A stretch of DNA of 6,370 bases. It comes from Spirochaetales bacterium (GTDB taxonomy: Bacteria > Spirochaetota > Spirochaetia > Sphaerochaetales > Sphaerochaetaceae). The DNA is taken from positions 1-6,370 of the forward strand of contig JAGBRG010000231.1 of the NCBI GenBank assembly GCA_017632495.1. The letters are read 5' to 3'. Shown in pieces: positions 1 to 5,575 of the stretch. Each line of letters opens with the position of its first letter. Within the stretch, counting starts at the first letter, position 1. The notes under the pieces are model-generated. The model was not told the origin of the DNA, made no database searches, and was given only the letters and a program-made list of their open reading frames with translations. The translations under genes and the position numbers were made by a program.

Positions 1-3
1 CAC

Positions 4-30
4 AAAAGACCGGTCATAAAGACCGGTCTT
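4..30 (-). terminator. Terminator-like hairpin after the tRNA-tail copy
   Basis: On the minus strand a perfect 10-bp stem (AAGACCGGTC / GACCGGTCTT, arms at 21-30 and 6-15) closes a 5-nt loop and runs into a short T tract, TTTT counting the last two stem bases, at 7-4. It lies just downstream, in the minus direction, of the 18-nt tRNA 3'-end copy, so the arrangement tRNA tail then hairpin repeats that at the intact tRNA gene. The T tract is short, so termination strength is uncertain. It could also serve a plus-strand transcript. Confidence 0.55.
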
Positions 31-36
31 CGTGTT

Positions 37-54
37 TGGAGCTGATCGGGATCG
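37..54 (-). pseudogene. Duplicate of the tRNA-Ala 3' end (tail only)
   Basis: The plus-strand string TTTGGAGCTGATCGGGATCG occurs exactly at 35-54 and at 194-213. At the second site it is the 3' end of the intact tRNA-Ala gene. On the minus strand the copy covers T-loop position C56 through the 3' half of the T stem, the 3' acceptor strand and the discriminator A (18 nt). Nothing before it resembles the rest of a tRNA, so it is a tail remnant rather than a decayed gene. Possible origins are a target-site duplication from integration at a tRNA 3' end, or duplication of the tail-plus-terminator block. Confidence 0.7.
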
Positions 55-93
55 CCCTCCAAGGCTCCAATTGCTGATCGCCTTTCCGGGCCG

Positions 94-132
94 GCTTGGC
101 TTCGAACGCAGTGCGTTCTCCTACCGCCAAGC
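94..132. repeat. Nested palindrome in the tRNA-downstream spacer
   Basis: An outer inverted repeat, GCTTGGC (94-100) and GCCAAGC (126-132), encloses an inner one, GAACGCA (104-110) and TGCGTTC (112-118), centred on G111. GCTTCGA also recurs directly at 99-105 and 131-137. The spacer from about 55 to 155 shows no ribosome binding site followed by a credible reading frame. The structure could be a small RNA, an interspersed palindromic element, or remains of a recombination site. I do not recognise the family. Confidence 0.5.
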
Positions 133-156
133 TTCGATCCCCACTAAACATCTTAC

Positions 157-185
157 AAAAACAAAAACGGACCCTTACGGATCCG
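157..185 (-). terminator. Intrinsic terminator of tRNA-Ala
   Basis: Reading the minus strand past the tRNA 3' end, CGGATCC (185-179) pairs with GGGTCCG (174-168) across a GTAA loop: seven pairs, one of them G-U. It is followed by TTTTTGTTTTT (167-157). This is a standard intrinsic terminator starting about 10 nt after the discriminator base, so the tRNA transcript should end here. Confidence 0.85.
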
Positions 186-195
186 CTTTCGTTTT

Positions 196-269
196 TGGAG
201 CTGATCGGGATCGAACCGACTACCTATTGAATGCCATTCAATCGCTCTAGCCAGGTGAGCTACAGCCCC
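196..269 (-). tRNA. tRNA-Ala, anticodon GGC
   Basis: The minus strand folds as a complete 74-nt cloverleaf. The acceptor stem GGGGCTG pairs with CAGCTCC (one G-U), the D arm is GCTC/GAGC, and the anticodon stem ATTGA/TCAAT carries loop ATGGCAT. The T arm is GTCGG-TTCGATC-CCGAT, with a G-U closing pair, and the discriminator is A. Anticodon GGC reads GCC and GCU alanine codons. The discriminator is followed by AAA, so CCA is not encoded and must be added by CCA nucleotidyltransferase. The GGGGC acceptor start and overall sequence match bacterial alanine tRNAs; I looked for the alanine identity pair G3-U70 and find it (G3 opposite T70). The gene has its own promoter and terminator. Confidence 0.95.
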
Positions 270-281
270 AAATGCCCTTTG

Positions 282-310
282 ATGATACGAAAATGGCACA
301 TCATTGTCAA
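282..310 (-). promoter_or_regulatory. Sigma-70-type promoter of tRNA-Ala
   Basis: On the minus strand a perfect -35 box TTGACA (310-305) is followed by a 17-bp spacer and a -10 box TATCAT (287-282), a 5/6 match. Transcription would start near 275, a few nucleotides before the tRNA 5' end at 269. This makes the tRNA independent of the upstream symporter gene, although read-through from that operon remains possible because no convincing terminator lies between 345 and 311. Confidence 0.85.
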
Positions 311-344
311 TAATCAGCAAAAGCGCTATGCGTCGATAACTTTT

Positions 345-1778
345 TCACTCCTCAGGAGGCATGTAGAAGTAGCCGCCCTTGGCGAAGGCGCGCTTTCCGG
401 AAAGCTTCAGGTAGAGGAAGAACGAAATAAGGACATAGAGTGCGGTGATTCCGAGGAACGGCCATACAAGGCCCTTGGCCGGCCAGTTGACCAAAGCCAG
501 AATCGGCAGGGCAAAAACAAAGATCAGAGCCGTGGAATTGACATATTCCTGGGCGACAGGGGTCTCGAAATCCGGGTCTACTACACGCAAAAGAGAAAGA
601 GCCGTGGGCAAGGTTCCGTTTGCCGTTCCGAAGATCATCAAAAATCTCATGAACGAGAAGTCCTTGAAAAGCCTCGAGCAGAACCACGGTGTGACGAAGC
701 ATGTGATGGCTATGCCCACCAGAGTCAGGACCAAAATCACGACCCAGTACTGTCTGATTGCGGCAATCTCGATTGCTCCGAGGCATGCTGCTACGGTGAA
801 GTCAACGGCAATGCCATCGATTCGGTTGCAGGTCTGGTTGTCAATCACATGGTCTGCGTGTGTGGCAATCAGTGTCTTTCTGACGACAATCGCACACAGC
901 GAGCTGAATACGAAATTGATGCCCCAAAGGCCTGTTACGGCCTCGAGAACCTTGCCGCCCAAAGTCACGGCCACGAGCTTTTCAAGGCCTGCCAGAATCA
1001 GGAAGCTGATAAGGTATGTGAACATGATCAGGGCAATGTGAAGCGTAAAAGTGTCCATGGACTCGCTGACAGTGGTCTGATAGCTTGTGGCAACGCGGTC
1101 TTTCTTCAGACGGAAGAAATCGGTGCCGGCCTTTCTGTTTCTGAGCTTTTCCACATAATCGGCGCTGAGCCAGCCCTTTCTGGCTGCCCGGTTGATCAGG
1201 ACAACGCCCACGACAGATCCGATGACAAAGCCTATTGCCGCCATCGCAAGGCCAACATCGCCTGCATTCACAACATTATAAGGAGCACCCTCCCAGACCT
1301 TTGCCATGGACTCGGCCTGGCCGGGGCCAAGCTCAAAGCCAAGGCAGAGCGTAAGTCCCAGGGCCACGGAAGACCCGGGAAGGAATTTTTTGAGAAGAAG
1401 CACGGCTACCAAAAGGCCCAGAAAGCACTGAAGACCGTACTCGGCAAGAAGGGCCGTGACGTTGGACCAGAGGGCTCCCTTGCGCTGGACCTTCTCCTTC
1501 TTGGCGGGGATTCTGAGCTGCATGGCAATGAAGGAGACGTTCAGAAGGTGGAACATCAGCTCCTCCAAGAAGAAGCGGCCGGCCTCGAGATTCAGGTACT
1601 TGGCACCATAATTGTAGAAAAAGAACAGAAACAGACCGCCGATCATCGGAGCCGGAATGAGATACTTCTGAAAGACCCTGATCTTTGACCTGAGCGTCGA
1701 GCCCAGAAGAAGAGCGCATGAGATTATGCATATGTGGATGACTATGGTAAAGTCATGTGCGCTGTGGATGTAGTTCAT
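345..1778 (-). CDS. ESS-family sodium/glutamate symporter (GltS-like)
   Basis: Polytopic membrane protein of 477 residues, read as a Na+-coupled glutamate (or related dicarboxylate) importer of the ESS/GltS family. The N-terminal stretch with KYLIPAPMIGG (residues 38-48) matches the conserved KYxIPxPVxGG region of E. coli GltS. Two internally related half-repeats are visible: glycine-rich LGFELGPGQAE (146-156), then NAGDVGLAMAAIGFVIGS (171-188), and in the second half FGTANGTLPTALSLLRVVDP (383-402), corresponding to the GATPTA region of GltS. A charged cytoplasmic segment lies at about 196-230. At 477 residues it is longer than E. coli GltS (about 400), mainly from the central linker and C-terminal tail. 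The ATG start overlaps the preceding acyltransferase stop as ATGA, with GGAGGAG eight bases upstream, so translation is probably coupled. Family is secure; substrate is inferred. Confidence 0.85.
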   Translation of the reverse strand: MNYIHSAHDFTIVIHICIISCALLLGSTLRSKIRVFQKYLIPAPMIGGLFLFFFYNYGAKYLNLEAGRFFLEELMFHLLNVSFIAMQLRIPAKKEKVQRKGALWSNVTALLAEYGLQCFLGLLVAVLLLKKFLPGSSVALGLTLCLGFELGPGQAESMAKVWEGAPYNVVNAGDVGLAMAAIGFVIGSVVGVVLINRAARKGWLSADYVEKLRNRKAGTDFFRLKKDRVATSYQTTVSESMDTFTLHIALIMFTYLISFLILAGLEKLVAVTLGGKVLEAVTGLWGINFVFSSLCAIVVRKTLIATHADHVIDNQTCNRIDGIAVDFTVAACLGAIEIAAIRQYWVVILVLTLVGIAITCFVTPWFCSRLFKDFSFMRFLMIFGTANGTLPTALSLLRVVDPDFETPVAQEYVNSTALIFVFALPILALVNWPAKGLVWPFLGITALYVLISFFLYLKLSGKRAFAKGGYFYMPPEE

Positions 1779-2965
1779 ATCTTTTTCTCCTCCGAAGGCT
1801 TTCCGGATGCCTTGAATGAAAGGAAGTACTCATGGTACTTGAGCGAGCACGAATCCGGAAGAAGCCTGATTCTGTAAAGAACTTCGTTGCAAAAGAGCTC
1901 CATCGTCTGCTTTGCGTTCAGCACCAAGGATGACACTTTTTCAAGCGGAAGTTCAAGAACAGAACCACCCTCGCCGCCTTTTTCAACATAGATGATGTCG
2001 TTTTTAAGTTGGACTGTGATGTTGCTTGAAAGAGTCTCAAGCGTTCCGTCGTCGTTGGCATCGCCCTTCTGAAGAAGAACGCCCTTCTCCTTGGGAAACT
2101 CCTTCATGCGGGAAATCTTTTCGGCCTCCCAGCTGTGCCACTGGCTGAGCTTTGTAAACGGGGTGGACACCGATGTCAGGTTGTCCTTCTCATCCAGGAT
2201 GGTGATCGAATTGCACTTGGAACATACAATGCGGTTTCCGGAAGTGGTAAGGCTGTCCATGCTGTTACAGCTGGGGCACAGGTACAAAAGCCTCTGAAGA
2301 CCCTCGGCACGCCTTGGGCTGTGGTATTCATAGCGCACACTCTCTTTCCACTGGTCGTTGGAAAAATGAAGGTTAGTCTCAAGAGTCTCGGCAAGCTCTG
2401 AAACAGGCATCTGGGAAATCTGGGCGGGGGTCAGCATGGAAGTGAAATTCACCGAGACCTTGCCCTTTCTGCCCTTCTGGGCCCATCTTGGGTGGCGCGC
2501 AAAGCCTCCCTCAAGGTGCACAAAAAGCACAGGAACCTTGTAGAGCCTTAAAAGCTTTGCAAGCGGCAGATAATCAAACGGGACCATCTCACCGTCCCAG
2601 GTGCGTGTTCCCTCTGGGAAAAGGCCTACGTTGTCTCCGTCCTTCAGAGCCTTCTGGATACGCCTGAGTGTTGTAATGTCCTGCCTTCCCTGCTGTTTGG
2701 GAATTGCCGTACAGCACTTTCCGATTATGAAATTCAAAAAAGCCGTCTTGAAAAGATAAGCCCCTGCGACCCACCTGATGTGCTTGGGCATGACAACGGA
2801 AATCATAATCGGGTCTAAGATTGCAACGTGGTTTGAAAGAATCAGATAGGGTCCTGCCTTTAAATCTGCGCCGCAACTGTTGTTAAGACTTAAGCCGCTG
2901 AATTTGAGAATCCTGCCATAGGTCATACGGGCGATTCTGATTAAAAACGGCATTCTGTTCGGCAT
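1775..2965 (-). CDS. PlsC-type 1-acylglycerol-3-phosphate acyltransferase with C-terminal zinc ribbon
   Basis: Probable membrane-associated lysophospholipid acyltransferase that would transfer an acyl chain to lysophosphatidic acid or a related lipid. Numbering here is from an upstream TTG at 3013. The LPLAT/PlsC core spans about 25-215, with catalytic NHVAILD (H62, D67) and substrate-binding FPEGTRT (132-138). Unusually, the core is followed by a CPSC-X14-CSKC zinc ribbon (C246, C249, C264, C267) and about 145 further residues whose end (about 330-400) looks beta-rich, perhaps PH-like. Typical PlsC proteins end near 240. I prefer the ATG at 2965 (Met17): AGGG sits six bases before it. The TTG has no ribosome binding site and follows an in-frame TAG two codons upstream. 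First gene of an operon with the symporter. The core assignment is firm; exact acceptor lipid and tail function are unknown. Confidence 0.85.
   Translation of the reverse strand: MPNRMPFLIRIARMTYGRILKFSGLSLNNSCGADLKAGPYLILSNHVAILDPIMISVVMPKHIRWVAGAYLFKTAFLNFIIGKCCTAIPKQQGRQDITTLRRIQKALKDGDNVGLFPEGTRTWDGEMVPFDYLPLAKLLRLYKVPVLFVHLEGGFARHPRWAQKGRKGKVSVNFTSMLTPAQISQMPVSELAETLETNLHFSNDQWKESVRYEYHSPRRAEGLQRLLYLCPSCNSMDSLTTSGNRIVCSKCNSITILDEKDNLTSVSTPFTKLSQWHSWEAEKISRMKEFPKEKGVLLQKGDANDDGTLETLSSNITVQLKNDIIYVEKGGEGGSVLELPLEKVSSLVLNAKQTMELFCNEVLYRIRLLPDSCSLKYHEYFLSFKASGKPSEEKKI
1787..1793 (-). promoter_or_regulatory. Ribosome binding site of the symporter, inside the acyltransferase gene
   Basis: GGAGGAG lies eight bases before the ATG at 1778 and within the last codons (Glu-Glu) of the upstream acyltransferase. 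With the ATGA overlap at 1778-1775, this fixes the symporter start and predicts translational coupling between the two genes. Confidence 0.85.
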
Positions 2966-2983
2966 GGCAGACCCTGACTTTCC

Positions 2984-3060
2984 TTTATAGATTTCCTTTT
3001 CAAGCTTTTCCAAGACATTCTAACATGAAATACTATTAACATTTCAATCAAAAGTGTCAG
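2984..3060 (-). promoter_or_regulatory. Candidate promoter region of the acyltransferase-symporter operon
   Basis: Three minus-strand candidates compete. CTGACA (3060-3055), 17 bp, AATAGT (3037-3032) has good spacing and a weak -10. TTGAAA (3047-3042), 19 bp, TAGAAT (3022-3017) has better boxes but long spacing. TTGGAA (3013-3008), 18 bp, TATAAA (2989-2984) has the best -10. The last two would start transcription downstream of the TTG at 3013, supporting translation from the ATG at 2965. I cannot choose between them by eye. Confidence 0.35.
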
Positions 3061-3100
3061 AAAAACACCAAATCTACTGAAATTTAGAGTACACTGAGGC

Positions 3101-3107
3101 AAAGGAG
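3101..3107 (+). promoter_or_regulatory. Ribosome binding site of the alpha/beta hydrolase
   Basis: AAAGGAG sits six bases before the ATG at 3114 and fixes that start. I see no convincing plus-strand -35/-10 pair upstream; TAGAGT (3085-3090) and TACACT (3090-3095) are possible -10 boxes without a matching -35. Confidence 0.8.
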
Positions 3108-3113
3108 TTTTCC

Positions 3114-4052
3114 ATGACTATTCTCATAATCGCCCTTTCTCTGGTCGTTCTTCTGACCGTGCTTTCATACATTATGGCATCCAAATTCGCCCAGGTGGTG
3201 GCCCTGCCGCACACAAGCGATTATGAGAAATCCCGCCAGGACAGGATCAGAATGAGCGGTTTTGACCTTTTCACCGTCCTTGAGGGCCGCAAAATTCAGG
3301 AATTCACCTACAAGTCCGAATTCGGCTACAACCTCTACGGCCGCATCATCTATGCAGACAGCGACGCCAAATTCAAAGACGGACATCAGCGCGTCGTAAT
3401 TCTCAGCCACGGCTGGACGAGCAACCACATCACCATGCTCGCATACGGAAAAATCTACCTGAAAATGGGCTTCTCCCTGGTTGCATTCGACCACCGCTTC
3501 CACGGCAAAAGCGAAAAAGGCGTCAATTGCACCATGGGCCTTTATGAGTCCAAGGACCTGGTCGGACTTGGAAACTATGTGCGCCAGTTCTTCCCCGAAG
3601 ACACCATCTGGGGCCTTCAGGGCGAGTCCATGGGCGCCGCCACCGTCATGCAGGCCGCACCCGACATGCCCTGGCTCTCCTTTGTGGCCGAGGACTGCGG
3701 CTACAGCAGCGTCCGAGGCGAGATGGCCGCAACACTTGATGCCAAAAAACTTCCCCACTTCCCGATTCTGAACCTCGGCGGAATCATTTTAAAACACCGC
3801 TACGGCCTTGATATGGCCAAGGTCAACGCCGTCTCATCCGTCGCACGCACCGATGTCCCCATGCTCTTTTGCCATGGCGATAACGATACCTTCGTGCCCA
3901 CCAAAATGGTCTACGATGTCTACAACGCCAAAAAGGACAAAAAGCAGATGCAGCTCTTTGAGGGCTCGACTCACGCTGAAAGTGTCTGGGACCACCCCGA
4001 GCAGTATGAGCAGGTGCTTGAAGGCTTCCTGAAGCAGTACAACATCATCTGA
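3114..4052 (+). CDS. Membrane-anchored alpha/beta hydrolase (YqkD-like)
   Basis: Serine hydrolase of 312 residues, substrate unknown, probably an esterase, lipase or peptidase-like enzyme. Residues 2-21 form a hydrophobic N-terminal segment with no obvious signal-peptidase site, suggesting a signal anchor. The fold shows its usual landmarks: an oxyanion-hole SHGWTSN (98-104), the DHRFHGKS loop (126-133), nucleophile elbow GESMG (S172), acid in HGDNDTFVP (probably D258), and histidine in STHAE (H287). Length and the single N-terminal anchor resemble B. subtilis YqkD and other hydrolases of that type. It is divergent from the acyltransferase operon, sharing about 100-150 bp of upstream DNA, and converges on nfnB. 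A role in lipid or envelope turnover would suit the neighbour, but that is inference. The catalytic triad looks intact; fold confidence is high, specific function low. Confidence 0.88.
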   Translation: MTILIIALSLVVLLTVLSYIMASKFAQVVALPHTSDYEKSRQDRIRMSGFDLFTVLEGRKIQEFTYKSEFGYNLYGRIIYADSDAKFKDGHQRVVILSHGWTSNHITMLAYGKIYLKMGFSLVAFDHRFHGKSEKGVNCTMGLYESKDLVGLGNYVRQFFPEDTIWGLQGESMGAATVMQAAPDMPWLSFVAEDCGYSSVRGEMAATLDAKKLPHFPILNLGGIILKHRYGLDMAKVNAVSSVARTDVPMLFCHGDNDTFVPTKMVYDVYNAKKDKKQMQLFEGSTHAESVWDHPEQYEQVLEGFLKQYNII

Positions 4053-4131
4053 CAAAATCAGCCCAGTTCACATTTTTTTTCAAACTGGGCTGACAAAATC
4101 AGCCCGATTTGAAGTTTTTTTCAAACCAGGC
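4050..4131. repeat. Tandem 41-bp repeat, two units
   Basis: Units 4050-4090 and 4091-4131 are each exactly 41 bp and agree at 33 positions. Both begin TGACAAAATCAGCCC, and each carries a T run (8 and 7) before CAAAC. The first unit begins with the stop codon of the hydrolase gene. Each unit supplies a hairpin, so the pair fills the whole gap between the convergent genes. Confidence 0.85.
4054..4093 (-). terminator. Hairpin 1 between convergent genes (distal nfn terminator)
   Basis: A perfect 11-bp stem joins TCAGCCCAGTT (4058-4068) to AACTGGGCTGA (4083-4093) around a 14-nt loop containing eight T on the plus strand. On the minus strand the stem is followed by TTTTGTC, a modest T tract, so it best serves as a second terminator for nfnB. 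On the plus strand the stem is followed by CAAAATC, which gives no U tract for the hydrolase transcript. Confidence 0.65.
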
Positions 4132-4134
4132 TGA
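4095..4134 (-). terminator. Hairpin 2 between convergent genes (proximal nfn terminator)
   Basis: TCAGCC (4099-4104) pairs with GGCTGA (4129-4134); inside, after a 3x3 internal loop that can hold one G-C pair, TTTGAA (4108-4113) pairs with TTCAAA (4120-4125). On the minus strand the stem runs into TTTTGTC. It starts 26 nt past the nfnB stop codon, the expected place for that operon's terminator. The internal mismatches make it weaker than hairpin 1. Confidence 0.6.
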
Positions 4135-4159
4135 TTGCTATTTCAAATGAGTTCGGAAA

Positions 4160-5563
4160 TCACTTGAAAGAATCAATTATTGCCTTTGCGGCGACCTTTC
4201 CTGCACCCATAGCTGAGATAACTGTTGCAGCTCCGGTGACCGCATCTCCGCCGGCGTAGACGTTGGCTCTGGATGTCAGGCCGTCTTCGTTGACGATGAT
4301 ACCGCCGTGGGCGTTGACCTCAAGACCCTTGGTTGTGGACTTGATCAGCGGGTTCGGGGAAGTTCCGATTGCAATGACGACTGTATCGCAGTCAAGGACG
4401 TACTCGGAGCCCTCGACAGGGACAGGACGGCGGCGACCCTTTGCATCGGGCTCGCCAAGCTCCATCTTGATGACCTTACAGCCGGTGACAAAGCCGTTTT
4501 TCTCGTCGCGCGGGTTGTCGGGGTTGTGGTAGCCAAGAATCTCGACAGGGTTGCGCAGCAGCTCGAACTGAATTCCCTCTTCCTCAGCGTGCTCGACTTC
4601 CTCGCGTCTTGCGGGGAGCTCGGTCATGGAACGTCTGTAGACGATGTAGACCTTTTCGGCACCGAGTCTGAGTGCTGTTCTGGCTGCGTCCATGGCGACG
4701 TTACCGCCACCTACGACGACGACCTTGCCGCCCTTCATGATCGGGGTGTCGCACTTGTCGCGGAAGGACTTCATCAGGTTGCTTCTGGTGAGGAACTCGT
4801 TGGCTGAGTACACGCCCTTGAGGGACTCGCCCGGGATGTTCATGAAGTTCGGAAGACCTGCGCCGGAACCGACGAACACGGCCTCGTTGCCCTGCTCGAA
4901 CAGCTCGTCGATGGTAAGGGTCTTACCGATGACTGCGTTGGTGACGAACTCAACGCCAAGCTGCTTGAGGGTATCAACTTCCTTGGCGACGATTGCCTTG
5001 GGAAGTCTGAACTCAGGAATACCGTAGACAAGAACTCCGCCTTCTGTGTGAAGAGCTTCGTAGACTGTTACCTTGAAACCTGCCTTGGCAAGATCGCCTG
5101 CACATGTGAGGCCAGAAGGACCTGAACCGACGATTGCAACTCTGTGACCGTTGGAAGCGACCTTCTTCGGGGCCTCCTTGCAGTTTGCGTTGTGCCAGTC
5201 GGCGACAAAGCGCTCAAGACGACCGATTCCGACAGGCTCGAACTTGATTCCGAGTGTGCACTTGCTCTCGCACTGTGTCTCCTGCGGGCATACACGGCCG
5301 CAGACGGCAGGAAGTGAAGAAGATTTGTTGATAACGTTGTAAGCACCCTCGATGTCATCCTGCTTCAGGCAGTTGATGAAATCAGGGATGGAGATGTTTA
5401 CAGGGCAGCCCTGTACGCAGGGTCTGTTCTTGCAGTTGAGGCATCTCTTGGCCTCGTCGATAGCCATCTCGTGGGTGTATCCCAGAGCGACCTCGCTGAA
5501 ATTGTGGGCACGAACCTGAGGGTCCTGTACCGGCATAGCATGTTTTTTAGGATCAAGTGCCAT
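4160..5563 (-). CDS. nfnB: NfnB, large subunit of NADH-dependent ferredoxin:NADP+ oxidoreductase
   Basis: Flavoprotein of 467 residues, homologous to the glutamate synthase small chain (GltD) and often annotated that way. In the Nfn complex it carries FAD and two [4Fe-4S] clusters, reduces NADP+ and is the site of electron bifurcation. Visible are eight N-terminal cysteines, CX2CX4CX3C (C41, C44, C49, C53) and CX3CX5CX3C (C88, C92, C98, C102); FAD motif VGSGPSG (145-151); NADP motif VVGGGNVAMDAAR (283-295); and C-terminal GGD-type flavin motif AGGDAVTGAATV (437-448). E117 sits where dihydropyrimidine dehydrogenase has its cluster-ligand glutamine, an alignment by eye. The ATG at 5563 is chosen because AGGAGG lies six bases before it; the TTG at 5578 would read through that site. 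It follows nfnA by 11 bp, and no large glutamate synthase subunit is nearby, favouring Nfn over GltD. Confidence 0.92.
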   Translation of the reverse strand: MALDPKKHAMPVQDPQVRAHNFSEVALGYTHEMAIDEAKRCLNCKNRPCVQGCPVNISIPDFINCLKQDDIEGAYNVINKSSSLPAVCGRVCPQETQCESKCTLGIKFEPVGIGRLERFVADWHNANCKEAPKKVASNGHRVAIVGSGPSGLTCAGDLAKAGFKVTVYEALHTEGGVLVYGIPEFRLPKAIVAKEVDTLKQLGVEFVTNAVIGKTLTIDELFEQGNEAVFVGSGAGLPNFMNIPGESLKGVYSANEFLTRSNLMKSFRDKCDTPIMKGGKVVVVGGGNVAMDAARTALRLGAEKVYIVYRRSMTELPARREEVEHAEEEGIQFELLRNPVEILGYHNPDNPRDEKNGFVTGCKVIKMELGEPDAKGRRRPVPVEGSEYVLDCDTVVIAIGTSPNPLIKSTTKGLEVNAHGGIIVNEDGLTSRANVYAGGDAVTGAATVISAMGAGKVAAKAIIDSFK

Positions 5564-5569
5564 ATTCGT

Positions 5570-5575
5570 CCTCCT
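5570..5575 (-). promoter_or_regulatory. Ribosome binding site of nfnB
   Basis: A consensus AGGAGG overlaps the last base of the nfnA stop codon (TGA at 5577-5575) and stands six bases before the ATG at 5563. It decides the nfnB start against the in-frame TTG at 5578. Confidence 0.9.

Noticed and set aside
1..195. A second complete tRNA gene beside tRNA-Ala
   Set aside because: Only the 18-nt tail matches. The bases before it on the minus strand form no anticodon arm or D arm.
32..250. A 72-codon plus-strand frame containing a repeated GADRDR peptide
   Set aside because: The repeated peptide is the antisense translation of the duplicated tRNA 3' end. The frame runs through a terminator and into the tRNA gene and lacks a ribosome binding site.
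311..344. Possible terminator after the symporter (CGC-ATA-GCG followed by CTTTT on the minus strand)
   Set aside because: The stem is only three base pairs, too weak to call. Read-through into the tRNA unit, which has a strong terminator, is as likely.
231..1688. A 485-codon open frame on the plus strand opposite the symporter gene
   Set aside because: It begins inside the tRNA gene, has no ribosome binding site, and its product is a low-complexity hydrophilic string rich in Gln, Glu, His and Lys with no recognisable domain. The opposite strand gives a clear transporter with family motifs, so this is an antisense shadow caused by codon bias.
3165..3758. A 197-codon minus-strand frame opposite the hydrolase gene
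   Set aside because: It lies wholly within a hydrolase gene with an intact catalytic triad and a good ribosome binding site, and shows no domain of its own.
4307..4807. A 166-codon plus-strand frame opposite nfnB
   Set aside because: Antisense to a conserved nucleotide-binding flavoprotein; no start signal and no recognisable motif.
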